DNA from: Muricea muricata
Lineage: Eukaryota; Cnidaria; Anthozoa; Malacalcyonacea; Plexauridae
Direction of reading: 5' to 3'
NCBI GenBank assembly: GCA_963855995.1
Contig: OY979722.1
Span: forward strand, 2,046,001 to 2,110,000
Length of the DNA stretch: 64,000 nucleotides
Shown: in pieces, positions 11,601 through 22,689 of the stretch
Numbering within the stretch: the stretch's first letter is position 1
Layout: each line of letters opens with the position of its first letter
The notes under the pieces: generated by a model
Seen by the model: the letters and a program-made list of their open reading frames with translations, nothing else
The model's database searches: none
Told to the model about the DNA's origin: nothing
Made by a program: the position numbers and the translations under genes

Positions 11601-13835
11601 TGGAGACCGATACTATAACGAGGACATTTTCTTGCACGAATTCGTCCATGGCATACACAACCTGGGAGCCACGGGTGCCATTCCGACGTTTGATGGCCGG
11701 TTACGGGCCGCGTACAACTCCGCGCGGAGAACAGGCTTGTGGCGGAACACGTACGCTATGAGCACGGACAGAGAATATTTCGCTGAAGGAACTCAAAGTT
11801 TCTTCAACGTCAACGCGTATTCAGCTACAGCCAATGGAATACATAACAACATCAATACTAGAGCTAAATTACGACAGTACGATCCAACGCTTTATAGCTT
11901 GATTAAAGAAGTGTTTCCGTGCGAGAACAACTTTTTGAAAAGATGTGACGCTAAAAATGGTATGTTTGAAACAAAGGAAACGCTTTCACTTTACTCGCTA
12001 GACTTGCGATCTCTTGTGTGACAAGCGAGAATTTAGTAAAGATTGACATCGCAAAATTACAGTGACTAAATACTTTGCTATTTTTTTTAGGTAAAACAGC
12101 ACCGGTATTCAAAATGAACTGTAGAAGTAAGTGAATTAATATTATGTGATTAAAATTTATAGACATATTTACTGCTGGCCTAGTAGTTTATTAAAATGTT
12201 TCCTTTTTCACAGACGGAGGAGGAACAGTAGTTACAGACAAACCTCCTACAGCAAAGCCAAACACACCCCCTGTCCCCACTCCGCCAAAACCAAACACAC
12301 CTCCTGTCCCCACTCCACCAAAACCAAACACTCCTCCTGTCCCCACTCCACCAAAACCAAACACACCTCCTGTTCCCACTCCATCAAAACCAGACACTCC
12401 TCCTGTCCCTACTCCACCAAAACCAGACACTCCTCCTGTCCCTACTCCGCCAAAACCAGACACACCTCCTGTCTCCACTCCGCCAAAACCAGACACACCT
12501 CCTGTTCCGACTCCGCCAAAACCAAACACTCCTCCTGTCCCAACTCCACTGAAACCAAACACACCTCCTATCCCAACTCCACCAAAACCAAATACACCCC
12601 CTGTTCCCTCGCCACCAAAACCAGACACACCTGTCCCCACTCCACCGAAACCAGACACCCCTGTCCCCACTCCCCCAAAACCAAACACACCTCCTGTCCC
12701 CACTCCACCAAAACCAGACACTCCTCCTGTCCCCACTCCCCCAAAACCAGACACTCCGCCCATCCCTACACCTCCGAAGCCGACACGACCTCGGCCAAGT
12801 GAGTGTGACAATAATTTTACTGAAGATCGAAATCAATCTGCGCAGATACTCAGTTACACGGCAAAAAATTACGAGTTGTTGAAAACAGGATTAAATAATG
12901 TTATGCTGCCCATATTGTTCAATGTTGTCAACAATATTGCTTAGCATTTTTACACCCGATTTCAGGCTGGATTCAGGCTCAACAACTTGTACAGTATTCT
13001 TGACAACATTGAACAATGTGGGCAGCACAACATTGTTCAATCCTGCTTTCAACAACTTTCGACAACTCGTAATTTTTACGCGTGTAGAACAAGAATCTTC
13101 AAGCAAATAAAATTTCAAGTTAGGTTGCAAAATGTTCTAAAATACGAAAAAAATCAACCATAGATATCTCATATACGCTAGATGGTGCATCCCACACTGT
13201 GGGCTGGCAAAAATTCAATCCGGCGCAGGCGCTCTAATCAGTGGGAACGACCAATACGGCCGCCGCCTAAAGATAATGCAAAATTCATATATATGTATAC
13301 GAATCTATATAAATTTATATATTTGTATATGGACAAGCCTTACGCTTTTCCGAGCGCAATGCAAATAAATAGAAAACTTGCAAACTTCGCCAGGCAATTT
13401 TCCCGCATTTTAAAACATTTTGAAACCGTGAACTTTGCAATTTTACAAATGTTGCTACTCTTCTGATAGATTTCGTTCTTCCTTTTGGGTCAAAATTTTT
13501 GACTATTATAGGCATAAGAAAAGTTGCTGAGTTGAATACGTTTTTTTTCACTTTCAGATTGTTACGACAAAAACCCTCATTGTGCATCTTGGGCTAGAGG
13601 AGGAGAATGTCAACGTAACCCGAGATACATGCTGCCAAACTGTTGCAATTCGTGCAAGAGTACCAGACCCAAACCCAAACCAAAACCAAGACCAACATGC
13701 AGGGATTACAATACTTACTGTGCATATTACGCGCGATCTGGATACTGTCGTTACAACTATTACAACTATCAAAACTATACTTACATGACGAGATACTGTC
13801 GTAAAAGTTGTGGTTGGTGTGGGTATGGTCGTTAA
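8601..13835 (+). CDS. Secreted metallopeptidase-like protein with Pro-rich linker and two ShKT domains
   Basis: Six exons by GT-AG sites: 8601-8703, 10533-10604, 11198-11959, 12091-12126, 12214-12798, 13558-13835; 611 residues, all introns phase 1. Residues 1-22 form a hydrophobic signal peptide. Exon 3 carries HEFVH at about 205-209, followed by EYFAE at about 251-255, the spacing of a gluzincin-type zinc site (two His, then a Glu). Exon 5 is an 11-residue Pro-rich repeat of the type PKPNTPPVPTP. Exon 6 encodes two six-Cys ShKT modules, the second ending CRKSCGWC. AATAAA lies at 13860. Extracellular secretion is inferred. ShKT modules occur both in toxins and in ordinary secreted enzymes, so venom function is not claimed. 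The peptidase family is not firmly identified. Confidence 0.85.
9365..9610. repeat. Inverted-repeat copy of a dispersed family, in intron 1
   Basis: The left arm contains ATTGCAAAGTTTGGTGGCGA, and the right arm returns its complement (TTTCGCCACCAAGCTTTGCA). Related arms occur at about 13310-13450, 15770-15930 and 31890-32040. Just upstream (9300-9350) are three to four copies of AGCATGTTAAAAGAGA. Confidence 0.7.
12855..13086. mobile_element. Foldback MITE in intron 5 of the ShKT metallopeptidase gene
   Basis: Starts TACACGGCAAAAAATTACGA and ends with the near-complement TCGTAATTTTTACGCGTGTA. The inner arms also pair (TGTTCAATGTTGTCAA with TTGACAACATTGAACA). Length is 232 bp with no coding potential. 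Confidence 0.78.
13310..13450 (-). repeat. Diverged copy of the dispersed GCAAAGTTTGG family
   Basis: Contains, on the minus strand, the family core (GTAAAATTGCAAAGTT and GCGGGAAAATTGCCTGGCGA-like sequence) followed by the ATATATAAATTT tail seen at other copies. Lies in intron 5, 3' of the foldback MITE. Confidence 0.5.
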
Positions 13836-14057
13836 TCACAATTATGTTTTCTGGAAACAAATAAAATGCATATAAATGAATATGGTAGTGATTGATTAAA
13901 CATCGCACTTAATTTTGGGGGTTTTTTAACAGAATGAGCTAGGACGGTTTACATTACAAACTTGGTGTTATTAGGTATTGTAGAGTGGCGTTTCCAAAGT
14001 ATATAGTGAAGAAATTATATAATTATGAACAGTTCTTTGTAATTTTCTCGTTGTTCT

Positions 14058-15600
14058 TTGCATGAAAGTCTTGACTTGCAACCAATCACCTGGGACAGAC
14101 TAGCCAGAAAACCAGCCTACGTTTTGATGCCTTTAAGTAAAGTTTTCGAAAGAATATTGTATGAACAACTGTATGATTATTTTGTTGGGAATAACTTGTT
14201 ATCCCATCATCAATACGGTTTTAGGCAGTTTCACTCGACAGCATCAGTCCTTTTAGATAGCACAAATGAATGGTTCGTTAACATGGATCGTGGTTTCTTC
14301 AATATAGCAGTATTCCTCGACTTACAAAAGGCATTCGATACTATAGATCACGATATATTATTGAAGAAACTTGATCTTTATGGCTTAGAAAAGTCAGCTT
14401 TAAATCTTTTAAAATCGTATTTAACGAACAGAACTCAAATGTGCTTTGTCAACGGTACATTTTCCAGCCAAAAATTAATCACTTGCGGAGTCCCTCAAGG
14501 ATCGATTCTTGGACCGCTTCTATTCCTAATCTATATAAATGATTTGCCAAACAGTTTGCAGTATTCGTCTGCAAGAATGTTTGCAGATGATACGACATTA
14601 ACTGCATCTGGTAAATCAATTTCTGAATTACAAGTCACTATCAATCATGACCTAGCTAACGTTAAGCAATGGCTCTCTGCAAACAAACTATCGTTAAATC
14701 TCATTAAAACTGAATATCTACTGATTGGATCCCGACATAACAATAATATATCTGCTGTTCCAAATGTATCTGTTGGTGACGTGCCAATTAAAAGAGTGAG
14801 AGAAACAAAAGCACTTGGAGTCTGTATTGATGAATTTTTATCATGGGATAAACATATTGATAAAATTGCTAAAAAAGTTTCATCCGGAATTGGAGCGATC
14901 AGAAAGCTTAAATCATGCGTGGACCGAAATACATTAATTTGTGCTTATAATGCACTCATTCTACCACATTTTGATTATTGTTGCGAGGTCTGGGATACGA
15001 TTGGTGTTACTCTTTCTGATCGTCTCCAGAAATTGCAAAATAGGGCTGCTAGAGTAATAACTGGACGTAAAAATGAACATGGTCAATCTGAACTTGCTTT
15101 AAATGAATTAAATTTCAAAACTCTAAAAGAACGTAGAACTCAATTTATTGCAAGTCTCATGTACAAGATAACCCATGGTTTAGCGCCTAAAAAATTAATC
15201 GATATCTTTCAAAAGACGCTTTCATCTCAGAATTATAACTTAAGAGGCTCTACCACAAAGCTCTATCTGCCTAAACCTAAGACTGAATATCTTAAAAAAG
15301 GTTTTAGTTACAGAGGAGCAAAATTGTGGAATGGCCTCTCGAAAGAGCAGAGAAATATACAATCTCTCAGTCACTTTAATTCAAGTGTGCGACACCTGGC
15401 CACTTAGATAATTTTATGTAGTTTTTAATTGATAATAACTATTGTAATGTAATTTGTTTACTAGTTTAGTTTTATATTAATTTGTAATGTATTTGTATTT
15501 TAATTGTAATAATTTGTATTACCTACGCCCCTCTTGGAGACCAGCTTTTGCTGTAGGGGTTAGCGTAGCCAAATAAAGTTTTTACTTACTTACTTACTTG
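14058..15600 (+). mobile_element. 5'-truncated non-LTR retrotransposon (CR1/L2-like), RT ORF intact
   Basis: An uninterrupted open frame (14058-15407, 449 codons) carries reverse transcriptase blocks: LSKVFERILYEQL, FLDLQKAFDTIDHDIL, GVPQGSILGPLLFLIYINDL and the catalytic FADDT at about 14580. The thumb and C-terminal region (LQNRAARVITG) follows. No endonuclease domain or ORF1 is present, so the copy is 5'-truncated near 14060. The 3' end has AATAAA followed by a (TTAC)n tail at 15588-15600, typical of CR1/L2-group LINEs that end in a short tandem repeat rather than poly(A). The open frame implies recent insertion. Exact clade not resolved. Confidence 0.92.
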
Positions 15601-15769
15601 CCTAATTTTGGCGCTGCAAAACGTAGGTTTGCCATGAAGCAGAGGCAAGGGACACACTACATACTGTTGCTCGGGACTCTGGTCGCAATAAAATTGATAA
15701 AATCTTATTTGGGGCTTCACCCCCAACGTGGCCGTCGTGCAAGTCGAGATAAAGAAAAAGAGACTAATG

Positions 15770-15960
15770 GACAATTTGCATTAGGCAGGAAAAACGAAAT
15801 CTTTTACTACAGTTGGAAAGAACATCTTAAAATTAGTAGGATTGCAAAGTTTGGTGGTGAAATCTTGTAAAATACGAAAAATACAGCCTGCGCGCGAAGT
15901 TTGCAAATTTTCTGTATATTTGCATTACGTGCGGAAAAAGTTGCCATTTTAAGCCGAAAT
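15770..15960 (+). repeat. Copy of dispersed repeat (also at 31890-32040)
   Basis: AGGCAGGAAAAACGAAATCT through ATTGCAAAGTTTGGTGGTGA and AATACGAAAAATACAGCC matches 31890-32040 closely over about 150 bp. Non-coding. It lies directly 3' of the LINE. Confidence 0.7.
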
Positions 15961-16940
15961 TGCCGCGAAAATGGTAACTGTTTTCGCGCGTAAATCGCGT
16001 AATACAAATATACACAACACCACCTCTGCTAGATTGCAATCTAATATCTCCTGACACTCCTATCTTACAGCATCATGCTCTATCCACAACCATCCCTAGT
16101 AATAGCCAAGAATCCTTAAGCTGTTTCCACCCGCATCTTGCCTTTCCCATGATACACTTCAAGTTTCCCTCTCTCCCCTCTCGGCTACCTAACAATCCCC
16201 TGCTGCTCCCACCCCATATTCCCTGTCTATCCTACCCCCAATGCCTCTATCACACAACTCCCCCCTCCCCACTTCTGCTCTACCTCTAACAAAAATATTA
16301 AATTTCATAGTCAACCCTATCTAAACTGGTGAATCAGCAAGCTTCCCAAAGCTTACAACCGTATATAAACTATTATCTTTAACGACACAGCACATCTTAT
16401 TTCCAGCTTTGTCTGGCTTTCAAGAATTGTTTTTCTTTTTTTCTTCGGACTTGAAAGCTTTGCGCGCGCCACAAGAGACTTTCCTCAGTTCTTCCTTCTT
16501 GGTAACATATGAGATGATCTACAACTTCGCTTGTAACATAAAAATTACAAATGAAGTGTATACGTTTTAAGAAGTCTAATAAATGCAACAACCATCTACC
16601 AACCGGCAAATGCTAAGACCCACTAAAACGGAAGGAAATCACATAACCGCGTGTCATCAATGTCCAGCTTCCTGAGTACAGATATTTAGAGATCGCTTTA
16701 TGATGATGTCTGCACCAAACTGAACCCATACAGAGGGGATGACAGAACGATGAATGCAAACGATCCCCTCTCCCGCCAGTACAAATGGATGTAAATTAGC
16801 TAACAGCAAGACACCCCTGGGTTTTAAAAAACACAATATAAATTCTGCTTTGCTTTGGTCCGTGCCAAGGTAAAATTATTGCTGAGCCAAGGTAACATTT
16901 TACTGAATAGCCTTGTATTTCCTGATTAGACCGCGTTAGT
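15961..16940. other. Intergenic, pyrimidine-rich, no gene seen
   Basis: The plus strand between 16020 and 16290 is strongly C/T-rich and otherwise featureless. No supported exon is present. Confidence 0.45.
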
Positions 16941-16941
16941 G

Positions 16942-16951
16942 TATATATAAA
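16942..16951 (+). promoter_or_regulatory. TATA box of the two-domain ShKT gene
   Basis: TATATATAAA lies 44 bp upstream of the ATG at 16995. The short distance implies a very short 5' UTR. Prediction from sequence only. Confidence 0.55.
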
Positions 16952-16994
16952 ACGCTTGAGATTCTACTCAAAAACAAACATTGAAAGAGAGAAG

Positions 16995-19900
16995 ATGTGT
17001 TCAAAGCCTTTTATCTCTGGTGCTGTGGTCATCAGACTCAGTATTTTGCTGATAGTCTTATACGCTGAAGGTGAGCATTCATATTTTTTGCGTCGGACTA
17101 GTATGTGAAATGTAAGAAGGCCACTATACTAATAATGTGCCAACATATTCGAAAATGAATCATACATTTCTAAACATTACTTATTTATATTACGAAAAAA
17201 TCAGGTAAACTTTCTCAACAACATTCCAATGATACTCAAGTCTGGGTTTTTATACAATTGATCACAACGGCGCGCGATTTATGCAAATTTTATATGCAAA
17301 TTTTCTTATTGTAGCCTGATTGTTTGTTGACCAATTTTAAGGCTAATTTAAATCGGTCGAACATCACATAAAGGCTGTCACAAAGTACAATAATTTTACA
17401 TGAAGTTATATTCAAGAATTATTTTGATAATCAGGGACAAGGGCAAAACAATTGTTTAACATTGTCATCGATTGATAACTGTTATTAAACTGCCGAAATT
17501 AAATCATACTGCATCGTCAACTAAAGTTCATTGCCTTGCACTGTATTCAGGCTGTATGCTCATCCAGCATGCATTACTGGCACTAATTTGAGCTGACTAG
17601 CCAGGCGAAAGCAGTCAGCACCACGCAAAATTATCCTAACAATGCTAAACACTTGTCGAAAGAATCGACGATTTTTTCCTCCTCGAGTATGCGAATGAAT
17701 ATGTGGAAAAAAAAACAAGTATAGGACAAATATTAGATTGCTTTGCAATGGTATAGAATTCGCTCAATCGTATTGGCCAGAAGAAGTCATCTCCGACTCT
17801 TACGACATCTGTAAACCAGGCGTAACCTACTGCGCTTCTACGTCATACGGTTAAAATAAGTGTTGCAAAAGCCGAGTTTCATTTTTTAAACTCGAGTGAT
17901 AAACAATTCCAGCTGAGAGTAAAATTAACAACCTATTTTATTGTTAAAGGTGAACTTGTGTTGATTTTTCATCTAATTTTAGCCAAATATACGTTCATGT
18001 ATTCTGATGCGGATAATGTTTTCAATTTACAAACGACTCTTACCACACAGCTCCAGGCAGCTGCGCTAGGCAAGCCAGACTGTGTGTTGGTATTAAAGTG
18101 AGAAGGAAGTTTCTAATTTTTCACACACACTGCTTGAAAATGCTGCTGATGGTAATGTTTTTCCTCAAAACAAATTTGAAGAAAGTCAAGGTGATGTCTA
18201 GAAAGTTCTCGAAAAAAAATGCAACTGAAACATCTGATTGTTGAAAATCAATTAAAATACTCACCTAATTGTTTTTTGAGACAAGGACATTTTATTCCGA
18301 CTTCGCAGTAGGAAACATATTTGTAGCTCTGAATTGTAGAACCATTTTGAAGTCGTAGTATTACTATATATAATATATATGATAAATAATGCATGTCCAT
18401 TTCTGATCTAGGCAAAAATGGAGCAAATATTCGTCAAATCATTGGTCAAACGTCAATCGCTCCCAGGTTGAATCAAACAGTGTCGAGCAACACGACAGCA
18501 AAACCCACAACGCTCGAAGGTATATGATGGCCTAGGAGAAAGGGCTCCTGCCTAAAACAGCAAATTCTTCGCAGCAAATTCTATATTTATGTAATGCTCA
18601 GCCTCACTGTGAAAAATATTGGAGAGAAAATATTTGTGCTTGTCATTGTTTCCCACGGAATGGCTGGGAACCCAACTTTCCTATCCGGAGACAAAATTTT
18701 CTTCCTCCCAGGATGACAGGAAGAAAAAACTTCCGGAAGAATTCTGTCAGGTTGTCCAAAAGAAGCATATCGTTTCAAATTTTCCTATTGTAAGAATTTC
18801 AGTGTCCTGGCATTAATATGCTTAACCCACTGCCACTAGGCGTAAAAGTATACACATACATAGTTGTTTAGTACAATCAAGATTTAGCAATAAGCCGATC
18901 GAAGTAACATAAAAGTTTCCCTACTTTTGGATATTTGAAATTCCCTAAGTTTGTACGTGTTTTTCACTGCAGTACTAACACTGGCAATGTTAACCGAATG
19001 AGATTTTATCTTTTTTCCAGTCTGTCAGGACTACAACCAACTGTGCGTTCGGTGGAGTAGGTTTGGCTACTGCTACAACGGATACACCAATGGCTACATG
19101 GCAAAAGTTTGCAAAAAAACTTGTGGTTTCTGTGGTAAGCCATACAAATCCAATAAAGTATTAGTGGCAACGAGCTTACAGCCGTGGCAATTGAAGTGTT
19201 AATTCATTTGCCAACATGAACGAATTCATTTGATAAGACATTTGAAAATTTTACAATTTCCTACATAATTGATCAACTTCCTGTTGAATGCTCCAATCAC
19301 CATTGGCTTTGGCACAAGCGTCCAATCACAACGAGGCAGGAAGTGACCAGAGATGGTCAGATTTGTGAAGTTTGTAAACAGTTCCACCAACTGTCAAATC
19401 AATTTGTTCTAGTGAGCAGATGAATTGATGCAATATTTTAGGAACACTTCAATTGCCACGGCTGTAAAATTCTCTAACTCTCTGTCGGTATTATATTGAG
19501 CCTTTTTTACAAGAGAATGGGAGTTTCTGTGAGATTCTTTAGCGAGCTTATTACGTCATGGTAATAGAGTTAGAGTCTTTTTTACGACAATCTTACGACG
19601 TTGACAAGAGCTTTCGCCCGACCAGAGGGATGAATTTGTCATATTAAAGAGGTTCAATATGATAAGAAGTTTCATGTTCGTATCTACCAATCCTTTCATA
19701 TAGTTTTTTGGCTTTTCTTACTTTCATAAAGTCTCATCCTCGTTAAACGCACCATAAGGCTCTACCGGGCATGTGTGCGGATAACGAGAGTGCGGATAAC
19801 GAAGATACGGATAACGAGAATAACAAGAATGCGGATAACGTGAAAGCGGATAACGTAAGTGCGGAAAACGAGAGTGCGGATAACGTGAGTGGGGATAATG

Positions 19901-20248
19901 TAAGTGCGGATAACGAGAATGCGTATTACGAGCGCGTGGGTAGCTAAGAGAGATGACGATGAGAGCGCAGATGACTGAAAGAGATGACCATCAAACCCGG
20001 GCAAAAGTTGGTAACTAGGACCCACAACAGCAGCGGGGAATGAAGTAACAATCCAGAAAGTTGCAACTCTTGCTGGCTCGCCATTAATTTTCTAATTTTC
20101 CTCAACAGGTCACATGTCCGGTGAATGTAAAGACAAGTATTTCTACTGCCCATCCTGGACAAGATATTATGGCAGCAGAGCTTTTGCATGCAAGCTTCCG
20201 TTTTACAAAAAAAGATGTCCCTTCACATGCGACGCTTGTAAATTCTAA
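16995..20248 (+). CDS. Small secreted protein with two ShKT domains
   Basis: Exons by splice sites: 16995-17070, 17983-18081, 18412-18519, 19021-19134, 20109-20248; 178 residues, all introns phase 1. Residues 1-25 are a hydrophobic signal peptide. Exon 3 gives a Ser/Thr-rich linker (SSNTTAKPTT). Exon 4 encodes one ShKT module (starting CQDYNQLC, ending CKKTCGFC) and exon 5 a second (ending CPFTCDAC), each with six Cys. The end of exon 2 is the weak point: a better-looking donor (GTGAGA at 18098) would break the frame into exon 4, while the GT at 18082 keeps it. AATAAA at 20551. Likely secreted; ShKT folds include potassium-channel-blocking toxins but also many non-toxin proteins, so function is open. 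Confidence 0.78.
19176..19467. mobile_element. MITE with perfect 25-bp terminal inverted repeats
   Basis: The left end TTACAGCCGTGGCAATTGAA (continuing GTGTT) is matched exactly in inverted orientation at the right end. TA at both outer ends would fit a TA target duplication with an element starting CAGCCGTGG, as in Tc1/mariner-like MITEs. Lies in intron 4 of the ShKT gene. Non-coding. Confidence 0.85.
19772..19925. repeat. Degenerate 12-15-bp tandem repeat
   Basis: About ten imperfect copies of GTGCGGATAACGAGA lie in the last intron of the two-domain ShKT gene. No coding use is evident. Confidence 0.8.
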
Positions 20249-21459
20249 AAATTGTACATGTTGGGATGCTGCAGAACAGAGGAAAATGTAATCTAGTACC
20301 TGGACACAATATGCATTTATTTGTTTGACCCATATATCATCAATGAACAGAGACAAAGAATACTTATAATGAATAGTGCTGGGATAAAATTTGACAACTA
20401 TAACAGCGTACTTGCTACAATTATTTGCTATCCTTCCACAAAACGAGATTTGTAAAATAGACTTGCCAGTCATACTCGGTGTAAATTGGAGTCTGTAGAA
20501 TTTGATGCATTTAAAAAATTGTTGTAATGGTCTTATAATCTCTTGAGAAGAATAAAATGTAATAAAGCAATTGTGTGATTATAGTTTTTCCCACATCTAG
20601 TTTTGCTACAGAGAGTGAAAGGCTGTTTTCAATGGGGCATTGTGCTTTTTTCACGTGTATATAAACGGAAAGAGAATGTTTAAACAAAAAGTACTAATTA
20701 ACTAACTAACCTAACTAACATACATTAAAGTTACATGCTGTAAAATTTTCGGCGTATATGTACGTACATTAACCACAACCAATGAAATGCAATCAATGAA
20801 GTACCGGGGGGGGGTGAAAATATTTCCTCAGAAATCTTGTAAACCCCTAGGGGAATATTAGGCCTGACTTCAAACACCTATCCAAACAACACTCCAAACT
20901 TTAATATTCCCATTATATTCCACAAGGTACACTATGCTCTACAGTTTAGTGGCTGGAGGTGCCTACGAAAATCAGTGAAAAGCATGAAAACATTACATGC
21001 ATGGTAGGCATGAATGTTGAGTGCAAACCTATTTACAAAGTGACAACTCTTTGAAATCAACACCCTAATTACCTAACAATTACAATTACAATAAATACAT
21101 TAATGGGGCAGATAGAATTAACTGAATATATTTTATAACGTACAGTCCATTACTTTTTTTAACTTCATCATTGGGGCAGGTTCACCACAACAGCATAAGC
21201 CAAGAAGCAACTCCCCCTTGGAAAGTTTGGATTATGTAAAATATTTCAAACAAGAACCCCAAGTATTATCAACCCATGTGAGCATCATTCCAGAGTGCAT
21301 TAGCACACTGATATAGAACCCATTGGATAGACTCTTCCTTTGACACAAGGCAGGTAGAAACTCACTACTCTTTCTAATGGTAGACCATTAACCCATTTAT
21401 AACAATGTACCGGTACTGTACTTAATAATATCAAATGTTTTAGCTTTTCAATTGGAAGT
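20249..21459. other. 3' UTR and spacer to the raftlin array
   Basis: Holds the 3' UTR of the ShKT gene (AATAAA at 20551). From about 21030 it holds sequence that is duplicated at about 23140 as part of the raftlin repeat unit. A fragment GGGGCAGGTTCACCACAACA at 21175 resembles one end of the tRNA-derived SINE at 50214-50470. Confidence 0.5.
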
Positions 21460-22689
21460 TTAATTCTTTTCAGGAGGGTAAGCTGTTCCTGAACGTTGTT
21501 CAGGGGGGTATGAAGCAGCTGAACCTTGAGAAGGGGGGTTCATGGAAGGCAAAGGCCCAGGATATACGGGCGGTGGTGCCATCAGCGCACCATGTCCACC
21601 AACAATCTTCCTTTGGAAAAACATCATCAACTTCATTTCCACCTTGCCAAAACCAACCTGATAAGCTTCTGGTGTTTCTTGAATGCACGCCAGCTCCCAC
21701 CCACGGTTACCCATCTCAGTGATAACAGGACTCCAGTCAGTCTTTACAGATGCTCCACCAAAACCCACAGACACCTTATGGAAATATTCAATAACAGCAC
21801 CATGGTATACAGGTGTCGGATCTTGCAATCGGGACGACTCTTTTTCAAAAAACCACACAGAATTTAAACTGGAAGCTGTAGAAAATCCACCTGCTGCTCT
21901 TTGCTGGGACTGATCAAGAAAAATTTCAACCAATTTCCAACCTTGATTCAAATATGTAGCAAGTGAACCTAACCAATCACAGTGCACTGTAGGTCGGGGA
22001 GCAAAACCCATCTTCACCGTGACGCCAATTGGTACATTGATAACTTGATAAACATATTTTGCTGGTGTAGGTTGGCTAGGTATTTCAAACAGAACATCGA
22101 CACCAATGCCAGTACTTATCCCAGCCATGGCTGCAGACATTCCCTGTGTGACAACTTGTCCATTGATCTCAATGCAAATTAACCGTCCACCCATTGAACT
22201 ATGATGAATGATTTTGTTCATGATGTCTGAGGTATCTGCGACAGTCCCAATAGGTGTTGATGTTGACAGTATTCCACCTCTCATGTGCTGTAAATGCATG
22301 GTTGATTTTTCCACCAATAACCGGCTCCCATCTGGTGTTGCTGTAATCCCAACTGGTCGGCTATAGAGTGCTTCAAATGGAACTTTGGCAGCCCCAAATC
22401 CAGCCATACTCGCTGACCCAGGAACACGGTAAAACGTATTGAGTGTATAACCTTGTTGAAGATAGCCAGCAATAGTAGGATAATAACTATCAACATTGCT
22501 TGTCGCTGCTGTTTTGCCCGCACTATGACCCGATACAAAATGACTGCTTATGTGTACGGGTACGGTAACTAATAAACACTCGAGGGGTGAGCCTTGATAA
22601 GGTTCAGCGTCTTCTGGAAAAGGCGTGTGTGCCCCAGTAGCCTTGCCTTTTGATTGGCCTGCTTTCGGAGTCGATTTACCAGCTCCCAT
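21460..22689 (-). CDS. Raftlin-family protein, copy 1 (intronless)
   Basis: 409 residues in one exon. It begins MGAGKS, giving Gly2 for N-myristoylation. Vertebrate raftlins have Cys3 for a second acyl group; here it is Ala, with Lys-rich residues following. Family landmarks: LQQGYTLNTFYRVPG near residue 80, CDWLGSLATYLNQGWKLVEIF near 240, SVWFFEKE, then VKTDWSPVITEMGNRGWELAC and MMFFQRKIV. The C terminus is Pro/Tyr-rich. Raftlins are lipid-raft membrane scaffolds; that role is known from vertebrates and inferred here. Copy 2 is a close tandem paralogue, and homology extends about 400 bp on either side of the coding region. Confidence 0.85.
   Translation of the reverse strand: MGAGKSTPKAGQSKGKATGAHTPFPEDAEPYQGSPLECLLVTVPVHISSHFVSGHSAGKTAATSNVDSYYPTIAGYLQQGYTLNTFYRVPGSASMAGFGAAKVPFEALYSRPVGITATPDGSRLLVEKSTMHLQHMRGGILSTSTPIGTVADTSDIMNKIIHHSSMGGRLICIEINGQVVTQGMSAAMAGISTGIGVDVLFEIPSQPTPAKYVYQVINVPIGVTVKMGFAPRPTVHCDWLGSLATYLNQGWKLVEIFLDQSQQRAAGGFSTASSLNSVWFFEKESSRLQDPTPVYHGAVIEYFHKVSVGFGGASVKTDWSPVITEMGNRGWELACIQETPEAYQVGFGKVEMKLMMFFQRKIVGGHGALMAPPPVYPGPLPSMNPPSQGSAASYPPEQRSGTAYPPEKN

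Noticed and set aside
12191-12836. Long Gly-rich antisense open frames across the Pro-rich exon
   Set aside because: They are the complement of the 33-bp repeat array. The sense frame is joined by good splice sites to exons on both sides.
18082-18097. Donor GTGAGA at 18098 for exon 2 of the second ShKT gene
   Set aside because: It is a better donor by eye, but it shifts the frame so that the ShKT exon is not read. The GT at 18082 keeps phase 1 throughout.
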